Notes: generated by a model not told the origin, from the letters alone. DNA of 64,000 nucleotides from Candidatus Synechococcus calcipolaris G9 (GCF_029582805.1 NZ_JAKKUT010000002.1:1078001-1142000); one strand, 5' to 3'; shown: positions 37,979 to 47,667, counted from the first letter of the stretch. Program-made: numbers and translations.

Positions 37979-38842
37979 TTATGGTGGCGTGATAAATTCA
38001 CTCAAAAGTTGAGAGGGTGCATCATCACTCCAAGACAATTGTAAATTGAGTAGGGCCGAGGCCAGGGTATCTTGCTTGAGGGGGCCCCAATTCAAAATCT
38101 TGAGAATACGCTTCAGTTGGGCCGCAACTTCTGCCCCATGCACCGTAAAATCTTCGTCGGGCAGGGCCGGAAACCAATCGAGCGCTCCCTGTTGGTTGGC
38201 CCACTGGCGTTGGATGGGGGAAATATGATTATCGTAGCGATCGATGATCACGATACGCATTTTCGCGTGGGTTGCCTTACACCACTGCAATAGTTTGCTA
38301 ATATCTGGTTCCTCTAATTGGGAATCAAGGAAGAGTAGGTTGGGCAACCGTTTCATGACACCGATAAAATCACTGATGATGCGGCGGGAGTTGGCCTGGC
38401 CCGATTCAATAATCACCTCCATGTCCTGGGAGATGAGCAGTTCTTGCCAAACCTGGGCCTGAATACCGGGCGGTTGAATTAATAACACCACCGGCCGCTC
38501 GTCGGAGGTAGGTTCGGGGGGAATGGTAGAGGTGGCTTCTGCGGTGCGAAACTCTAGGGTGGTGCGCCCAATGGTAAAGCGATCGCCGGTTTTTAGGAGT
38601 GTGGGGACTTGAATGGCTTGGCCGTTAAGAATACAACCATTGCGACTACCTAGGTCAATCAGATAATAGTCATCGTTATCGAGCCGCTGCACCATGCCAT
38701 GGCGGCGGGATGACCAGCGATCGGGCAAAACAATCGTACAATCTTTGCCCCGGCCAATGACCCAGGACTTGCCTTGGGTTAGGGGAACAACATAGGTACC
38801 AGATTCGGTGGAGATCACCAGTTGGGGAAATTGAGCAACCAC
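37979..38842 (-). CDS. FHA-domain protein
   Basis: A 287-residue protein with an N-terminal forkhead-associated domain (residues about 25-95): VIGRGKDCTIVLPDRWSSRRH, then DLGSRNGCILNGQ. The conserved Arg, Ser, His and Asn that contact phosphothreonine are present. The C-terminal 170 residues include a VVLLIQPPGIQAQVWQELLI stretch and a response-regulator-like fold. It presumably reads Ser/Thr phosphorylation; the PP2C phosphatase at 41.4 kb is in the same neighbourhood but not adjacent. The start is a GTG. Confidence 0.85.
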   Translation of the reverse strand: MVAQFPQLVISTESGTYVVPLTQGKSWVIGRGKDCTIVLPDRWSSRRHGMVQRLDNDDYYLIDLGSRNGCILNGQAIQVPTLLKTGDRFTIGRTTLEFRTAEATSTIPPEPTSDERPVVLLIQPPGIQAQVWQELLISQDMEVIIESGQANSRRIISDFIGVMKRLPNLLFLDSQLEEPDISKLLQWCKATHAKMRIVIIDRYDNHISPIQRQWANQQGALDWFPALPDEDFTVHGAEVAAQLKRILKILNWGPLKQDTLASALLNLQLSWSDDAPSQLLSEFITPP

Positions 38843-38880
38843 GTTATTTCTATCCCTAATTCCTAAAAATCACAAGGTTT

Positions 38881-39141
38881 CTATAGACCTGAGCGAAAAT
38901 CTGCACAATTAATTGCCTCTTCAGTGGCTGCACGGTAGGGATGGAGGGCACACTTAAGTCGATAGTCGCCGGAGAAAAATTGACAATGGGCACAGGGAAT
39001 CTGGTGCATTTTTTTGACCGCCACCATGCCATCCCGCCCCATCGACCAGAGACTCCAACTGGTTAAAACAACCAACCCCCAAGCTGCGGTGAAGCAGAAG
39101 GGAGCTAAAAGGGGATGGAGTTGTTGAAGCCATGAAAGCAT
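38881..39141 (-). CDS. Small membrane protein with four-Cys C-terminus
   Basis: An 86-residue protein with one membrane helix (residues about 15-35) and a cytoplasmic or lumenal tail carrying Cys in IPCAHCQFFSGDYRLKCALH and NCADF. The CxxC plus two further Cys could bind a metal or form disulfides. I recognise it only as a short conserved cyanobacterial type of protein without a name. It starts at an ATG and precedes the FHA gene on the same strand by 38 bases. Confidence 0.7.
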   Translation of the reverse strand: MLSWLQQLHPLLAPFCFTAAWGLVVLTSWSLWSMGRDGMVAVKKMHQIPCAHCQFFSGDYRLKCALHPYRAATEEAINCADFRSGL

Positions 39142-39313
39142 AGGTAAGGTTGATCAAGGTCGCTTAATGTTTTTAGATACATAAACCGATCACATAAAAA
39201 ATATATTAACATTAAACCTCCCCAGCGGAAGGTGTCATCCGGCCCAAGAGGGCTCCGTTTCCAGAATGAATCTTAGCTTTTTCCGCAGAATTGGTGGCTG
39301 GGGGTATGGATTC

Positions 39314-40492
39314 CTAAACCATCTGGATCGGGTCAGGCATCGGCAAATCCAGCTTGGCTTCTTTTCCCTGAACAAGAACGTAAAACCCACCTAACCCCAG
39401 GGGATTAATCAGTTGATGGAGGGACTCCCGTCGCTGGAGAGTCTCCATGACCGAACCTTGAGAATGTTGATTATTTTGGCTGAGGCGATCGCCCAGGCCC
39501 AAGGCCATTAAAAAAAGACCCTGCTGAGTGAGTAAACAGGTTTCGAGGCCCGCTTCCTGACCAGTACGCTCTAGGGCGGTCATATCCACATGGGCGGTGA
39601 TGTCCTGCTCGCCGAGATAGGCGTAGGGATCGTCGTGGCGGCGGTGGTGATAGTAGCATTGCAACGTTCCCTGTTCTCGTTGAGGGTGATAGTACTGGGA
39701 GGCAGGATAGCCATAGTCCAGGGTTAGGATAAATCCCCGCTTTAGGCTTTGGGCAATCCGTTCCATGGATGCCAATGCCTTAAGATTCACTTCCGTACAG
39801 TAGCGATCGCTGTAGTTTTGGCGATGAACGTCAATCCCCACCCAATCAAAATACTCAGCCAAGCGGGGATCGGACGGGCGATCGCGAATTTCCTGGAAGG
39901 CACTGTCCGGGTGGACAGCATTGACCGTTACATAGATTTCTTGCCATTGACCCTGATGCCAACAGAGACGGTGAACGGGGAGGGCATCAAAAAACTCGTT
40001 AGAAAAGAGGCAACCCACCAGCGAATTGGGTTGTAAATCATCCCAGGTTAACCAGGAGAGTTTACCGGCCGTTTGCCAAGGATATAAATAATTACGTTGG
40101 CGTTTAAGAAAGGATTGGGACTGTTCAAGAATGTGATAGTTTAGGGCCGTAAAAAAAGAGGGATAGCGATGGTTGACATAATTGAGGACATCCTGGGCAA
40201 TTAATCCCTGACCTGCCCCCAGTTCAATGAGATCAAAGGAATCGGGACGATCTAACTGCTGCCACATTTGCCAGAAACAGTCTGCTAACAATTCGGCAAA
40301 ATCAGTCCCTAGGTGGGGGGAGGTAAAAAAATCACCCTCCATGCCAATGGAATCCGTGGGGTTATTATAGTAACCAAACTGAGGATGATAGAGAACCCAA
40401 TCCATATATTCAGCAAAGGTGATGCGCTGATCGGGGCGATCGCCGATGTAATGCACAAGAAAGTGATAGAGGTCTTGGGATAGGGTATTCAT
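39314..40492 (-). CDS. SAM-dependent methyltransferase of the MidA/NDUFAF7 family
   Basis: A 392-residue protein of the DUF185 family, related to mitochondrial MidA/NDUFAF7, an arginine methyltransferase that helps assemble complex I. Motifs are RITFAEYMDWVLYHPQFGYY, LIELGAGQGLIAQDVLNYV and FSNEFFDALPVHRL. In cyanobacteria a role with NDH-1 is plausible but unproven. I chose the ATG at 40492 rather than the TTG nine codons upstream. It is divergent from the unknown gene at 40555. Confidence 0.88.
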   Translation of the reverse strand: MNTLSQDLYHFLVHYIGDRPDQRITFAEYMDWVLYHPQFGYYNNPTDSIGMEGDFFTSPHLGTDFAELLADCFWQMWQQLDRPDSFDLIELGAGQGLIAQDVLNYVNHRYPSFFTALNYHILEQSQSFLKRQRNYLYPWQTAGKLSWLTWDDLQPNSLVGCLFSNEFFDALPVHRLCWHQGQWQEIYVTVNAVHPDSAFQEIRDRPSDPRLAEYFDWVGIDVHRQNYSDRYCTEVNLKALASMERIAQSLKRGFILTLDYGYPASQYYHPQREQGTLQCYYHHRRHDDPYAYLGEQDITAHVDMTALERTGQEAGLETCLLTQQGLFLMALGLGDRLSQNNQHSQGSVMETLQRRESLHQLINPLGLGGFYVLVQGKEAKLDLPMPDPIQMV

Positions 40493-40554
40493 GGGTTCAG
40501 AATAGAAAAAATCGATCAACTTAAGGGAAACATTGCCCCAAGGGACAACTGAGA

Positions 40555-41343
40555 ATGAATGGTACGGATTTAGAACATCTTCGTTTGGCGATCGCCAAGC
40601 CCTTAGATGCCCTGGGTATTCGAGTACAAGTTAAACAGCATCAAACCCATCTTAATCTGATTCTGAATCGTCGCCCAGATATTCCCGTGGACTACGGGGC
40701 CGCCACTAAAGTGATCCTTTCCGCACTCCAAAATCTGGATATTGCCGATCTCAGCCATGTGCGCCTATTAGGGCGAGTCATCGGCGAAAAAAAGGCAGAA
40801 TGGCAACAAATGTACCCACTATCGGCACGCTCTACCCCAGAGGTTAAGCAAGCTACGATAGAAACCATTTCTCCCAGGGAGAAGACTCCAGAGGGTCAGC
40901 CCAATTACCTGCCCGATTGTCAGTTTATCGGCCGTCCCGGATTTTACTGGAATTTTTTGGGTAATGGCTACTCCATACCTGCCCTGGGAACGATGATTTT
41001 ATTTATCAAGGATGAGGTGCTGATCGCCCGCCGCAAGGGGTTTCTAGAAAGTAGTGAAATTTGGATGCCCCTCTCAACCATTAATTCTCTGGAGTTTTAT
41101 CAGACGCCCATGTATCTCTTTAGCTACCTGGGCTTCATTTGCATTATTGGTACCGTATTTGTGCGATCTCTGATTCTGTTGGCCCCCATTTTGATTGTCG
41201 TGGCATTTTTATTTAGGTCAAAGCACATCATTGTCAAAAATTACACGAACACGATTATCTTTTTTGGCGCGGATGTCCAAGACTACAACGAGATTATCCG
41301 ATCGCTGAAGCTGATGGAGCATCCAAATATCGAAAAAATCTGA
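40555..41343 (+). CDS. Conserved hypothetical membrane protein
   Basis: A 262-residue protein I do not recognise. Residues 1-90 form a soluble domain with alternating helices and strands. Residues about 130-185 are rich in aromatic beta strands with KDEVLIARRKGFLESSEIW. Two adjacent hydrophobic segments around 190-215 (LFSYLGFICIIGTVFVRSLI) suggest membrane insertion. The C-terminus resembles a pleckstrin-like strand-helix end. It is preceded by a divergent methyltransferase gene. Confidence 0.65.
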   Translation: MNGTDLEHLRLAIAKPLDALGIRVQVKQHQTHLNLILNRRPDIPVDYGAATKVILSALQNLDIADLSHVRLLGRVIGEKKAEWQQMYPLSARSTPEVKQATIETISPREKTPEGQPNYLPDCQFIGRPGFYWNFLGNGYSIPALGTMILFIKDEVLIARRKGFLESSEIWMPLSTINSLEFYQTPMYLFSYLGFICIIGTVFVRSLILLAPILIVVAFLFRSKHIIVKNYTNTIIFFGADVQDYNEIIRSLKLMEHPNIEKI

Positions 41344-41432
41344 GATAAGTTTAGTGGGTTTGCCGCATTAGGGTGATTTAGCTCACGGTTGCAGCCCAAA
41401 AACATCACTATCAGATATGGATTCACTTCGAT

Positions 41433-42158
41433 CTATATCGTAATCAATACAATGGTGACATTATCCCGGCCACTATTGTCCTTGGCGGCATCAATCAGAC
41501 TTTGCACGACCTTTGACTCATCGGCTTCGCTCAGATAAATACTAATCAAATCATCATTGAGTTCTTCCGTGAGGCCGTCAGTACACAGAAGCAGGCGATC
41601 ACCGGGTTGAATATCAATGGGTTGAATATCAACGGTGCTTAAGTCTTCCCGGCCAAGGCATTGGGAAAGAACATGTCGCCAAGGGTGCTGTCGAGCTTGC
41701 TCCATGGTCAAGCTGCCTAAACGGACTGCCTGGGCAATCCAAGTGTGGTCATCCGTCACCTGCTCCAAGTCGGGTTCCCGCCAGCGATAAATACGGGAGT
41801 CGCCCACATGGGCACACCAGGCCCGCCGACTACTGGGTTCTAATAAAACCGTTACCGCCGTTGTCCCCATATCTGCGCGGGCGGATTGCAGCCGTTGCTG
41901 CTCGACAATGGCCTTATTGGCAGCCATAAAGGCGGCTCGGAGTAACTCAACCGGGTCGTCACACTCTTCGTCCCCTAGGCGATCGCTCAGGTATTGACGA
42001 ATTTGATCCACCGCAATCCGGCTCGCTTCTTCACCACCAGCGTGGCCCCCCATGCCATCGGCCACAATAAAGAAACGCTGATCGGTCTCATCAATAAAGA
42101 ACGCATCCTGATTTGTTTTGCGTAGAAGACCGCAATCGGTTTGGCCGGCAACATTCAT
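41433..42158 (-). CDS. PP2C-type protein serine/threonine phosphatase
   Basis: The 241 residues carry all PP2C metal-binding motifs: [54 protein letters not shown] and [10 protein letters not shown]. It is a stand-alone Stp1-like enzyme with no membrane segment. It dephosphorylates Ser/Thr or Arg phosphoproteins; targets are unknown. It lies 30 bases after the AarF-like kinase gene on the same strand. Confidence 0.93.
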   Translation of the reverse strand: MNVAGQTDCGLLRKTNQDAFFIDETDQRFFIVADGMGGHAGGEEASRIAVDQIRQYLSDRLGDEECDDPVELLRAAFMAANKAIVEQQRLQSARADMGTTAVTVLLEPSSRRAWCAHVGDSRIYRWREPDLEQVTDDHTWIAQAVRLGSLTMEQARQHPWRHVLSQCLGREDLSTVDIQPIDIQPGDRLLLCTDGLTEELNDDLISIYLSEADESKVVQSLIDAAKDNSGRDNVTIVLITI

Positions 42159-42188
42159 ATTTCACTCACACTGAATTTTAGTTTTGGG

Positions 42189-43904
42189 CTAAAACATTTT
42201 TTCATATTTATCTAACTTAAGTAGCAAACGGAGGTAGGCGATCGCCACCCATAGGGCAAAAACCGCCACAAGACCTGCTAGAACAGCATACTGGTTCACC
42301 AATAAAATAGAGGCTGCTATGGTAAAGCTACCAATGAGGACTACGTAGTTTAAACCCAAATTAATATTACTCATGCGTCGTAAAATGCGATCGCTTTCAC
42401 TGGCCCGCACCCGCATCCGCAAATCGCCATTTTCCAGCTTGTCTAGGGCATCTTCTAAGCGGCGGGGTAAGCCAAAGGCACTGGTTCCCACCTGGGCAGC
42501 CTGCCGCCCCAATTCCGTAAAGAGGCTACCATTGTCTGGGTCTGAAAAATTTCCGTTAGTCATAAGCTCCGCTGCAAAAGGTTGAGCAACATCCATAAAA
42601 TTAAAACTTTTGTCCAAACCCTTGCCAACCCCTTCTAGGGTCGAGAAGGCCCGCATCACAAAGGTAAAGGTTGCTGGAAAACGAAAGGGCTGATCGTAGG
42701 CAATTTCATAGAGATCATCGCTAATTTGAGCCACGGACTGCATCTCAAAGGACTGATCCATGAAATTGTCTAACATATACTGAATCGATCGCCGCACCGG
42801 GCCCATATCCCCCGTCGGGACTAAGGCACCCAGATCAATCAGGGATTCAACAACCTGTTCCCCATTCCGTTGGGCAATACTAAAAAAAGTCTTGAGCAAC
42901 TTATCACGGGTGACGGGTTGAATGCGGCCCATCATACCAAAGTCATAGAAAATTAGCTGGCCGGTGGGGCTGACGGCAATATTGCCGGGGTGGGGATCCG
43001 CATGGAAAAACCCATCATTGAGCACTTGCTGCAAATAGGCCTTTGCCCCCAATTCCGCTAAACGACGGCGATTTAGACCAGCGGCTTCAAGGGCTTCGTA
43101 GTGGCTGATCTTAATCCCTGGCAAATACTCAAGGGCTAACACCCGAGGGGTGGCATAACGCCAATAGACCCGAGGCACACAGACCCAATCCCGATGGCGA
43201 AAATTACGGCGAAAGGTATCGGCATTACGGCCTTCGCTCAGATAGTCGATTTCTTCATAAAGGATTCGACAGCATTCCTCATAAATACCCATCCAGTCCC
43301 GGCCCTGGCCCCACTTGGGATGATTTTGAAAATAGCGGGCAATGCCCTGAAGAATCGATAGATCAATGGCAAACAACTGGCGCAAGCCGGGCCGCTGCAC
43401 CTTGACCACCACCTCTTCCCCGGAAATGAGTTGGGCCTTATGCACCTGTCCTAAGCTGGCAGCAGCTAAGGGAATCGGGTCAAAACTGCGGAAAAGTTCG
43501 GGAATGGTACGCCCAAAATCTTCGTAAATAATTCGCTCAACCTTTTCATAGCTAAAGGCCGGTACGCGATCCTGAAGTTTGGCAAGTTCTTCCACATACT
43601 CCGCAGGAAATAAATCAGCACGGGTAGAAAATAGCTGCCCAACCTTAATAAATGTAGGGCCCAAATCTAGGAAGGTTTCCCGAATCCAAATGGCCTGGGA
43701 TCGCCGCCGAGAAGCCCGTTTGGCATCGGTCATGCCGCCCCAATAGCTCCAGGATTTGGTTAAAAGCCAACGTCCGAAGATTAATCGCCAGACAAATAGC
43801 CAAATATCGACAAAGCGACGGGGACGAGAGTAGCGTTCTCGATTCCAACGATAGGCTTTGCCAGCAGACATTAACCCGACTGACATCTGAGAGGGACTGG
43901 ACAC
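42189..43904 (-). CDS. AarF/ABC1/UbiB kinase-like protein
   Basis: The 571-residue protein belongs to the UbiB/ABC1 atypical kinases, linked to quinone biosynthesis in bacteria and plastids. The family motif FIKVGQLFSTRADLFPAEY (KxGQ type), the nucleotide-binding VVVKVQRPGL and the metal-binding HADPHPGNIA and YDFGMMG are present. Two membrane helices close the C-terminus. In cyanobacteria a role in plastoquinone or tocopherol metabolism is inferred. The start is a GTG at 43904, with an ATG at 43886 as an alternative. Confidence 0.92.
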   Translation of the reverse strand: MSSPSQMSVGLMSAGKAYRWNRERYSRPRRFVDIWLFVWRLIFGRWLLTKSWSYWGGMTDAKRASRRRSQAIWIRETFLDLGPTFIKVGQLFSTRADLFPAEYVEELAKLQDRVPAFSYEKVERIIYEDFGRTIPELFRSFDPIPLAAASLGQVHKAQLISGEEVVVKVQRPGLRQLFAIDLSILQGIARYFQNHPKWGQGRDWMGIYEECCRILYEEIDYLSEGRNADTFRRNFRHRDWVCVPRVYWRYATPRVLALEYLPGIKISHYEALEAAGLNRRRLAELGAKAYLQQVLNDGFFHADPHPGNIAVSPTGQLIFYDFGMMGRIQPVTRDKLLKTFFSIAQRNGEQVVESLIDLGALVPTGDMGPVRRSIQYMLDNFMDQSFEMQSVAQISDDLYEIAYDQPFRFPATFTFVMRAFSTLEGVGKGLDKSFNFMDVAQPFAAELMTNGNFSDPDNGSLFTELGRQAAQVGTSAFGLPRRLEDALDKLENGDLRMRVRASESDRILRRMSNINLGLNYVVLIGSFTIAASILLVNQYAVLAGLVAVFALWVAIAYLRLLLKLDKYEKMF

Positions 43905-43960
43905 GCGGCTTCCTTAGCTGACTTCTGTAACAGATTGTAACGAAAACGGCGGTTTTTCTC

Positions 43961-44257
43961 CTAGCGATTTCGATAACGTTGTAGTTCTGAGCGCAGACGG
44001 GCAATTTCCGCCCGTAACTCGTCAATCATGGCCTGGAGATCCGGGCGATCGCCCCCATCATTGGGTGTCACCCCTCCCGCCTCTTGTTCCGCCCGCTGCC
44101 GCACCTCTTGGGTAAACTGACGCAGTCGCTCCTTTTGTTCCGCATCAAACTTGGCCACCTCACTGAGAATGTCCGTTAAAAGGTGTTCAGCATTATCTCG
44201 CAAAAGACTGGCTGTGGCTCGACCAAGGAAAAAGGCATCAAGGGGAGATTGACTCAT
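43961..44257 (-). CDS. Small conserved protein (DUF6825-like)
   Basis: A 98-residue protein beginning MSQSPLDAFFLGRATASLLR, followed by a charged coiled coil (LRQFTQEVRQRAEQEAG) and a second helical tail ending in LRSELQRYRNR. This start-and-coil layout occurs in a cyanobacterial and plastid family that I recall as DUF6825. I chose ATG 44257; upstream in-frame ATG at 44266 is possible. It precedes the AarF gene on the same strand. Confidence 0.7.
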   Translation of the reverse strand: MSQSPLDAFFLGRATASLLRDNAEHLLTDILSEVAKFDAEQKERLRQFTQEVRQRAEQEAGGVTPNDGGDRPDLQAMIDELRAEIARLRSELQRYRNR

Positions 44258-44362
44258 GGCGTACATTCCGCTTACTAGGTACTGTCTAAGGCGATCGCCC
44301 AAATTATAACCTGTCCCCCGAATTCTGTTTCCCTGGCGCGGGCTTTCTCTGAGAATCGTTTC

Positions 44363-45013
44363 CTAGTCTAGGCGCAAATCAAACAAGATGTGCCGGCAGG
44401 GATCAATCAGGTTATAGCGAAACTTACGGGACTCCAGGACATTGAGATTAAGATCATGAATCATCCTATGCCAATTTTCCTCTGTTAAAAAGCCATAGGG
44501 TAAATGAATGCCGTAGGGTTGATTGCCAATGTAGTCCGCAAATTTCAGACTCGTGAAATCCTTGGAATTAACCCAGTAGTGATCCTTGATCAGGATATTC
44601 TTGCGGGCAACACGCTTTGCTTCTTCGAGAACCCGCCGTGGAGAATCCGCATGGTGCAAAACATCAATGATCATCACCGTATCAAAGTGATTTTCAGGAA
44701 AGGGAATCGTGTAGCCGTCATAGCGAACTACGGGAATAAAGGTTTCAGGTTGAATATGAACATCACAGCCAGTGAATTCTGGAGTAGTAGTGGCACCCAA
44801 TTTTCTTTTAATGTTGGCCGCCAACGCCCCATTGGAGGTTCCCAAATCCAGTACGTTGCTACTCTCTCCAAAATAGGGGGTTAAAATTTGCGTTAAATAG
44901 TGAGTTCTGAGGGGAAATAAAACCGCTTCATTCAGGGTCTTCAATGTGGAGTCTGAGAAAAATCTCACTATCTGGTTCGTTAGGGATTCATAGGTCGAGT
45001 CGGATAGAAACAT
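44363..45013 (-). CDS. Class I SAM-dependent methyltransferase
   Basis: A 216-residue methyltransferase with the SAM motif NVLDLGTSNGALAANI and post-motif DTVMIIDVLHHADSPRRVLE. The substrate is not evident. It starts at an ATG with AAGGAG seven bases upstream. Codon use looks slightly more A/T-rich than its neighbours, and it is followed upstream by a 600-base gene-free stretch. It could be an acquired gene, but this is weak evidence. Confidence 0.85.
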   Translation of the reverse strand: MFLSDSTYESLTNQIVRFFSDSTLKTLNEAVLFPLRTHYLTQILTPYFGESSNVLDLGTSNGALAANIKRKLGATTTPEFTGCDVHIQPETFIPVVRYDGYTIPFPENHFDTVMIIDVLHHADSPRRVLEEAKRVARKNILIKDHYWVNSKDFTSLKFADYIGNQPYGIHLPYGFLTEENWHRMIHDLNLNVLESRKFRYNLIDPCRHILFDLRLD

Positions 45014-45613
45014 AAAACTCCTTAAAATATAAAATAAAATCTAAATCTGACGAGCATTCATCGCCACATCAGAGATGGAAATCTTTCAGAGATTAAAATT
45101 AAATGGGTATACCAGCGATCGCCCCTGCTATGCCGAGGTTGGCAGGGAAAAAAACGCCTTCTGAGGATTGATAACCAAGGAGTCGGCCCATGATGTGTTG
45201 GGATGCGATGGGATCCTATCCATTCCAGGGGGCTACGGATTCTTGAGATGAAGGGGATTCTTGAGATGAAAATGTCCTTTGCCAGAGAACTGATAAAACG
45301 AATCTGCACTAGCCGCCGCTGTTACGATAACAGGTTTGGATCATATCATGGTACATGGACATATAAAAATACAGGAAAGAATTGATTTAACAGATAAATT
45401 CAATAGATAAATAGATGGAACCTAGGGATCGTGATCACCGTCATGAATTTCAGGCCCGTTCTATCACTGCCCTGTATCGTCCGTTTGTTTAAGGTATGTA
45501 GTAGGGCAACAGGAGCTAGTGGATCTATAAAAAAGATGCCGGCATCTCTCGCTGTTTAACCCTTGATTGTCTTGATTTTATTGTGCTTTTCGAGTGCAAA
45601 AGGTGAACCTCCT
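45014..45613. other. 600-base gene-free region with direct repeat
   Basis: I see no convincing gene here. There is a 15-base direct repeat, GATTCTTGAGATGAA at 45238-45252 and again at 45256-45270, and a palindrome at 45534-45547. Two short overlapping frames (45058-45309 minus and 45203-45385 plus) lack recognisable motifs and ribosome sites. The sequence near 45470-45600 is probably the promoter and leader of the DUF928 gene. Confidence 0.5.
45534..45547. promoter_or_regulatory. Perfect palindrome upstream of the DUF928 gene
   Basis: AGATGCCGGCATCT is a perfect 14-base palindrome 66 bases before the ATG at 45614. It could be a dimer-binding operator. No regulator is assigned, so this is a suggestion only. 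Confidence 0.35.
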
Positions 45614-46351
45614 ATGACTTCTCTCTATTCCCGCTCTCTGTCTCGGATGCTCGCAATCGTGGTTGGCCTAAGCGTGGCCCTACCAGCGGGTTTGGCTGGA
45701 GCTAATTTCACACCGCCGAGTAATCTGGGCCGCCCCGGAAATCGTGAAGGTGCCGCCACCCGTGGAGCCTGCAAAGTTCAAGCGAGTGAAACTGAGCCGG
45801 ATCTGACCGCGATCGTCCCCGTCAGCAATATTGGCTTGACGACCGCCACGCGCCCTACCCTGTATTGGTACTTACCGTCCAATAACTATCAGGAAATTCA
45901 ATTTTCCCTCTACCAGACCAAGGAAGATAATACGGAAGCCCTCATCTATGACACCCAACTTCCCTTGGCAGGGCGGCCCCGTCTCGATAGTCTTACCCTG
46001 GATGGCAAAGTTGCTCCCCTCATTGAAGGGGTTGACTATCGCTGGGTGGTGAGTTTAATCTGTAACCCCAATGACCCAGACCCTTCTCAAGTGCGCTATG
46101 TGGAAGGTTGGGTGCGGCGAGTAACAGCTTCTCCAGGGCTTTCCGAGTCCCTCAAGGCAGCAACGCCCCTGCAACAATTTGAGATTCTCGCCGAAAATGG
46201 CCTCTGGTACGATGCCCTGACGACCTTGGTGGAGTTTCAACAAAAACAACCCACCAGTTCTGAGGCGGCGGCAAAATGGTCAGAGTTGATGAATGCCCAA
46301 AGTGTTCGCTTAAATCGGTTGTCCCAGCAACCCCAGGCAACGGGTGGCTAA
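45614..46351 (+). CDS. Exported DUF928 protein
   Basis: A 245-residue protein with a signal peptide (residues 1-30, ending near LPAGLAGA) and the DUF928 start NFTPPSNLGRPGNREGAATR. The conserved region LTTATRPTLYWYLPSNN follows. In cyanobacteria DUF928 proteins are often encoded near CHASE2 or two-component proteins, but not here. AAAAGGTGA lies about nine bases before the ATG at 45614, which decides the start over an upstream ATG-less frame. Likely periplasmic; function unknown. Confidence 0.85.
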   Translation: MTSLYSRSLSRMLAIVVGLSVALPAGLAGANFTPPSNLGRPGNREGAATRGACKVQASETEPDLTAIVPVSNIGLTTATRPTLYWYLPSNNYQEIQFSLYQTKEDNTEALIYDTQLPLAGRPRLDSLTLDGKVAPLIEGVDYRWVVSLICNPNDPDPSQVRYVEGWVRRVTASPGLSESLKAATPLQQFEILAENGLWYDALTTLVEFQQKQPTSSEAAAKWSELMNAQSVRLNRLSQQPQATGG

Positions 46352-46447
46352 GACAAGGGGCTAAGATCATTAGATCGTTGGTGGCGATCGCTAGGGAATT
46401 GCAGCCATTTCCGATAGGCTAGAAACAGTCCAGCTTTGGGCATCTCC

Positions 46448-46945
46448 ATGGTGAGTGGTGTCTATTCTCTAGCGGAATTACAACAGCTACTTCAAACATC
46501 CCCTGAGTTATGGCGGCCAATGGTCTTTACCAATGGCTGCTTTGATCTACTCCATGCCGGTCATGTGCGCTACCTGCAAAGGGCGCGGCAATTGGGTCAA
46601 TCCCTCGTCGTTGGTCTGAACAGCGATCGCTCCGTTGCCGAGATTAAGCCCCATCGGTTGGGCCAACCCCCTCGGCCCATTGTGCCCCAGGAGCAACGGG
46701 CTGAAGTCTTGGCTGCCCTAAAGTCCGTGGATGGAGTGGTTATTTTTGATGATCCCACGGCCAAGACGCTGATTGAGTCCCTACAACCAGACATTTATGT
46801 TAAGGGAGGAGATTACCAATTAAATACCCTGCCGGAAGCATCGGTAGTGAAGAGTTACGGCGGTAAAATAGAACTGATCCAGGTAGAAATTCCCAGTTCG
46901 ACCACGGCCATGATTAATCGCATTATCCAGTTTCAGGGGGGATGA
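46448..46945 (+). CDS. rfaE2: RfaE2-like heptose-1-phosphate adenylyltransferase
   Basis: The 165-residue nucleotidyltransferase has the CTP-transferase motif FTNGCFDLLHAGHVRYLQRA (HxGH) and GLNSDRSVAEIK, as in the C-terminal domain of HldE. It would convert a heptose phosphate to ADP-heptose for lipopolysaccharide core. The kinase half is not fused or adjacent. Many cyanobacteria lack heptose, so the true sugar may differ. The ATG at 46448 is chosen over the TTG at 46436. Its stop overlaps the gun4 start (ATGA). Confidence 0.85.
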   Translation: MVSGVYSLAELQQLLQTSPELWRPMVFTNGCFDLLHAGHVRYLQRARQLGQSLVVGLNSDRSVAEIKPHRLGQPPRPIVPQEQRAEVLAALKSVDGVVIFDDPTAKTLIESLQPDIYVKGGDYQLNTLPEASVVKSYGGKIELIQVEIPSSTTAMINRIIQFQGG

Positions 46946-47667
46946 TCAGCAAATCAATGCAGTCAACCGATGAACAACTTACTGAGCTTAGCTCTCAACT
47001 CAATGGTGGGATTGAAAGAATCCAACTTCCGGCGATCGCCACATTAATGGATCTGGGCCCACCGGGTTGGCATATTCTGCAAGTCTTTCTCCACCAGAGC
47101 CAAAAAACACCTGAAACGGACAACAGTGCCATCTGGATCTATGGGCATATCTATCAACAACTCCTCGGTATTGACGATCACGCCGTCCAGACCACTCTTA
47201 AAGAAGATTTTCCCGGTGGTGTGGTTCCCCTTCACTCGGAAAGAGGGATAAACTATCTTCCCCTGCAACATTGCTTGGCACGAAAGGATTTTCAAACCAG
47301 CGATCGCCTCACCCTTGAAAAACTCTGTGAACTGGCCGGCCCCACTGCCACCCAACGGCGATGGCTCTACTTTACGGAAGTGGAGCAGTTACCCCTCCTT
47401 GATCTGCAAACCCTGAACCAGCTTTGGTTAGCCTATTCCCTAGGACGATTTGGCTATTCAGTCCAGCGGCAACTATGGCTGGGCAGTGGCAAAAACTGGG
47501 ATACCCTGTGGGAGAAAATCAACTGGCGCAAGGGTAAAAAATGGACCCGTTATCCCCATGAATTTACTTGGGATTTGGCCGCTCCCCGAGGGCATCTGCC
47601 GCTTTCTAATCAACTGCGGGGGGTGCAGGTGATGAATGCCATCTTAAATCACCCTGCCTGGAGTTAA
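46942..47667 (+). CDS. gun4: GUN4 domain protein
   Basis: A 241-residue cyanobacterial GUN4 with an N-terminal helical domain (residues 1-80) and the porphyrin-binding C-terminal half: LCELAGPTATQRRWLYF, then IQ...GKKWTRYPHEFTWDL and APRGHLPLSNQLRGV. GUN4 binds protoporphyrin and Mg-protoporphyrin and activates Mg-chelatase in chlorophyll synthesis. It overlaps rfaE2 by four bases, so the two genes are translationally coupled; the functional link between them is unclear. Confidence 0.85.
   Translation: MISKSMQSTDEQLTELSSQLNGGIERIQLPAIATLMDLGPPGWHILQVFLHQSQKTPETDNSAIWIYGHIYQQLLGIDDHAVQTTLKEDFPGGVVPLHSERGINYLPLQHCLARKDFQTSDRLTLEKLCELAGPTATQRRWLYFTEVEQLPLLDLQTLNQLWLAYSLGRFGYSVQRQLWLGSGKNWDTLWEKINWRKGKKWTRYPHEFTWDLAAPRGHLPLSNQLRGVQVMNAILNHPAWS

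Noticed and set aside
43645-44025. Minus-strand 126-codon frame across the AarF start
   Set aside because: It is a shadow of the AarF gene in another frame.
45058-45309. Minus-strand 83-codon frame in the 600-base gene-free region
   Set aside because: It has no signature, no ribosome site and a codon pattern unlike neighbours; a plus frame overlaps it equally well.
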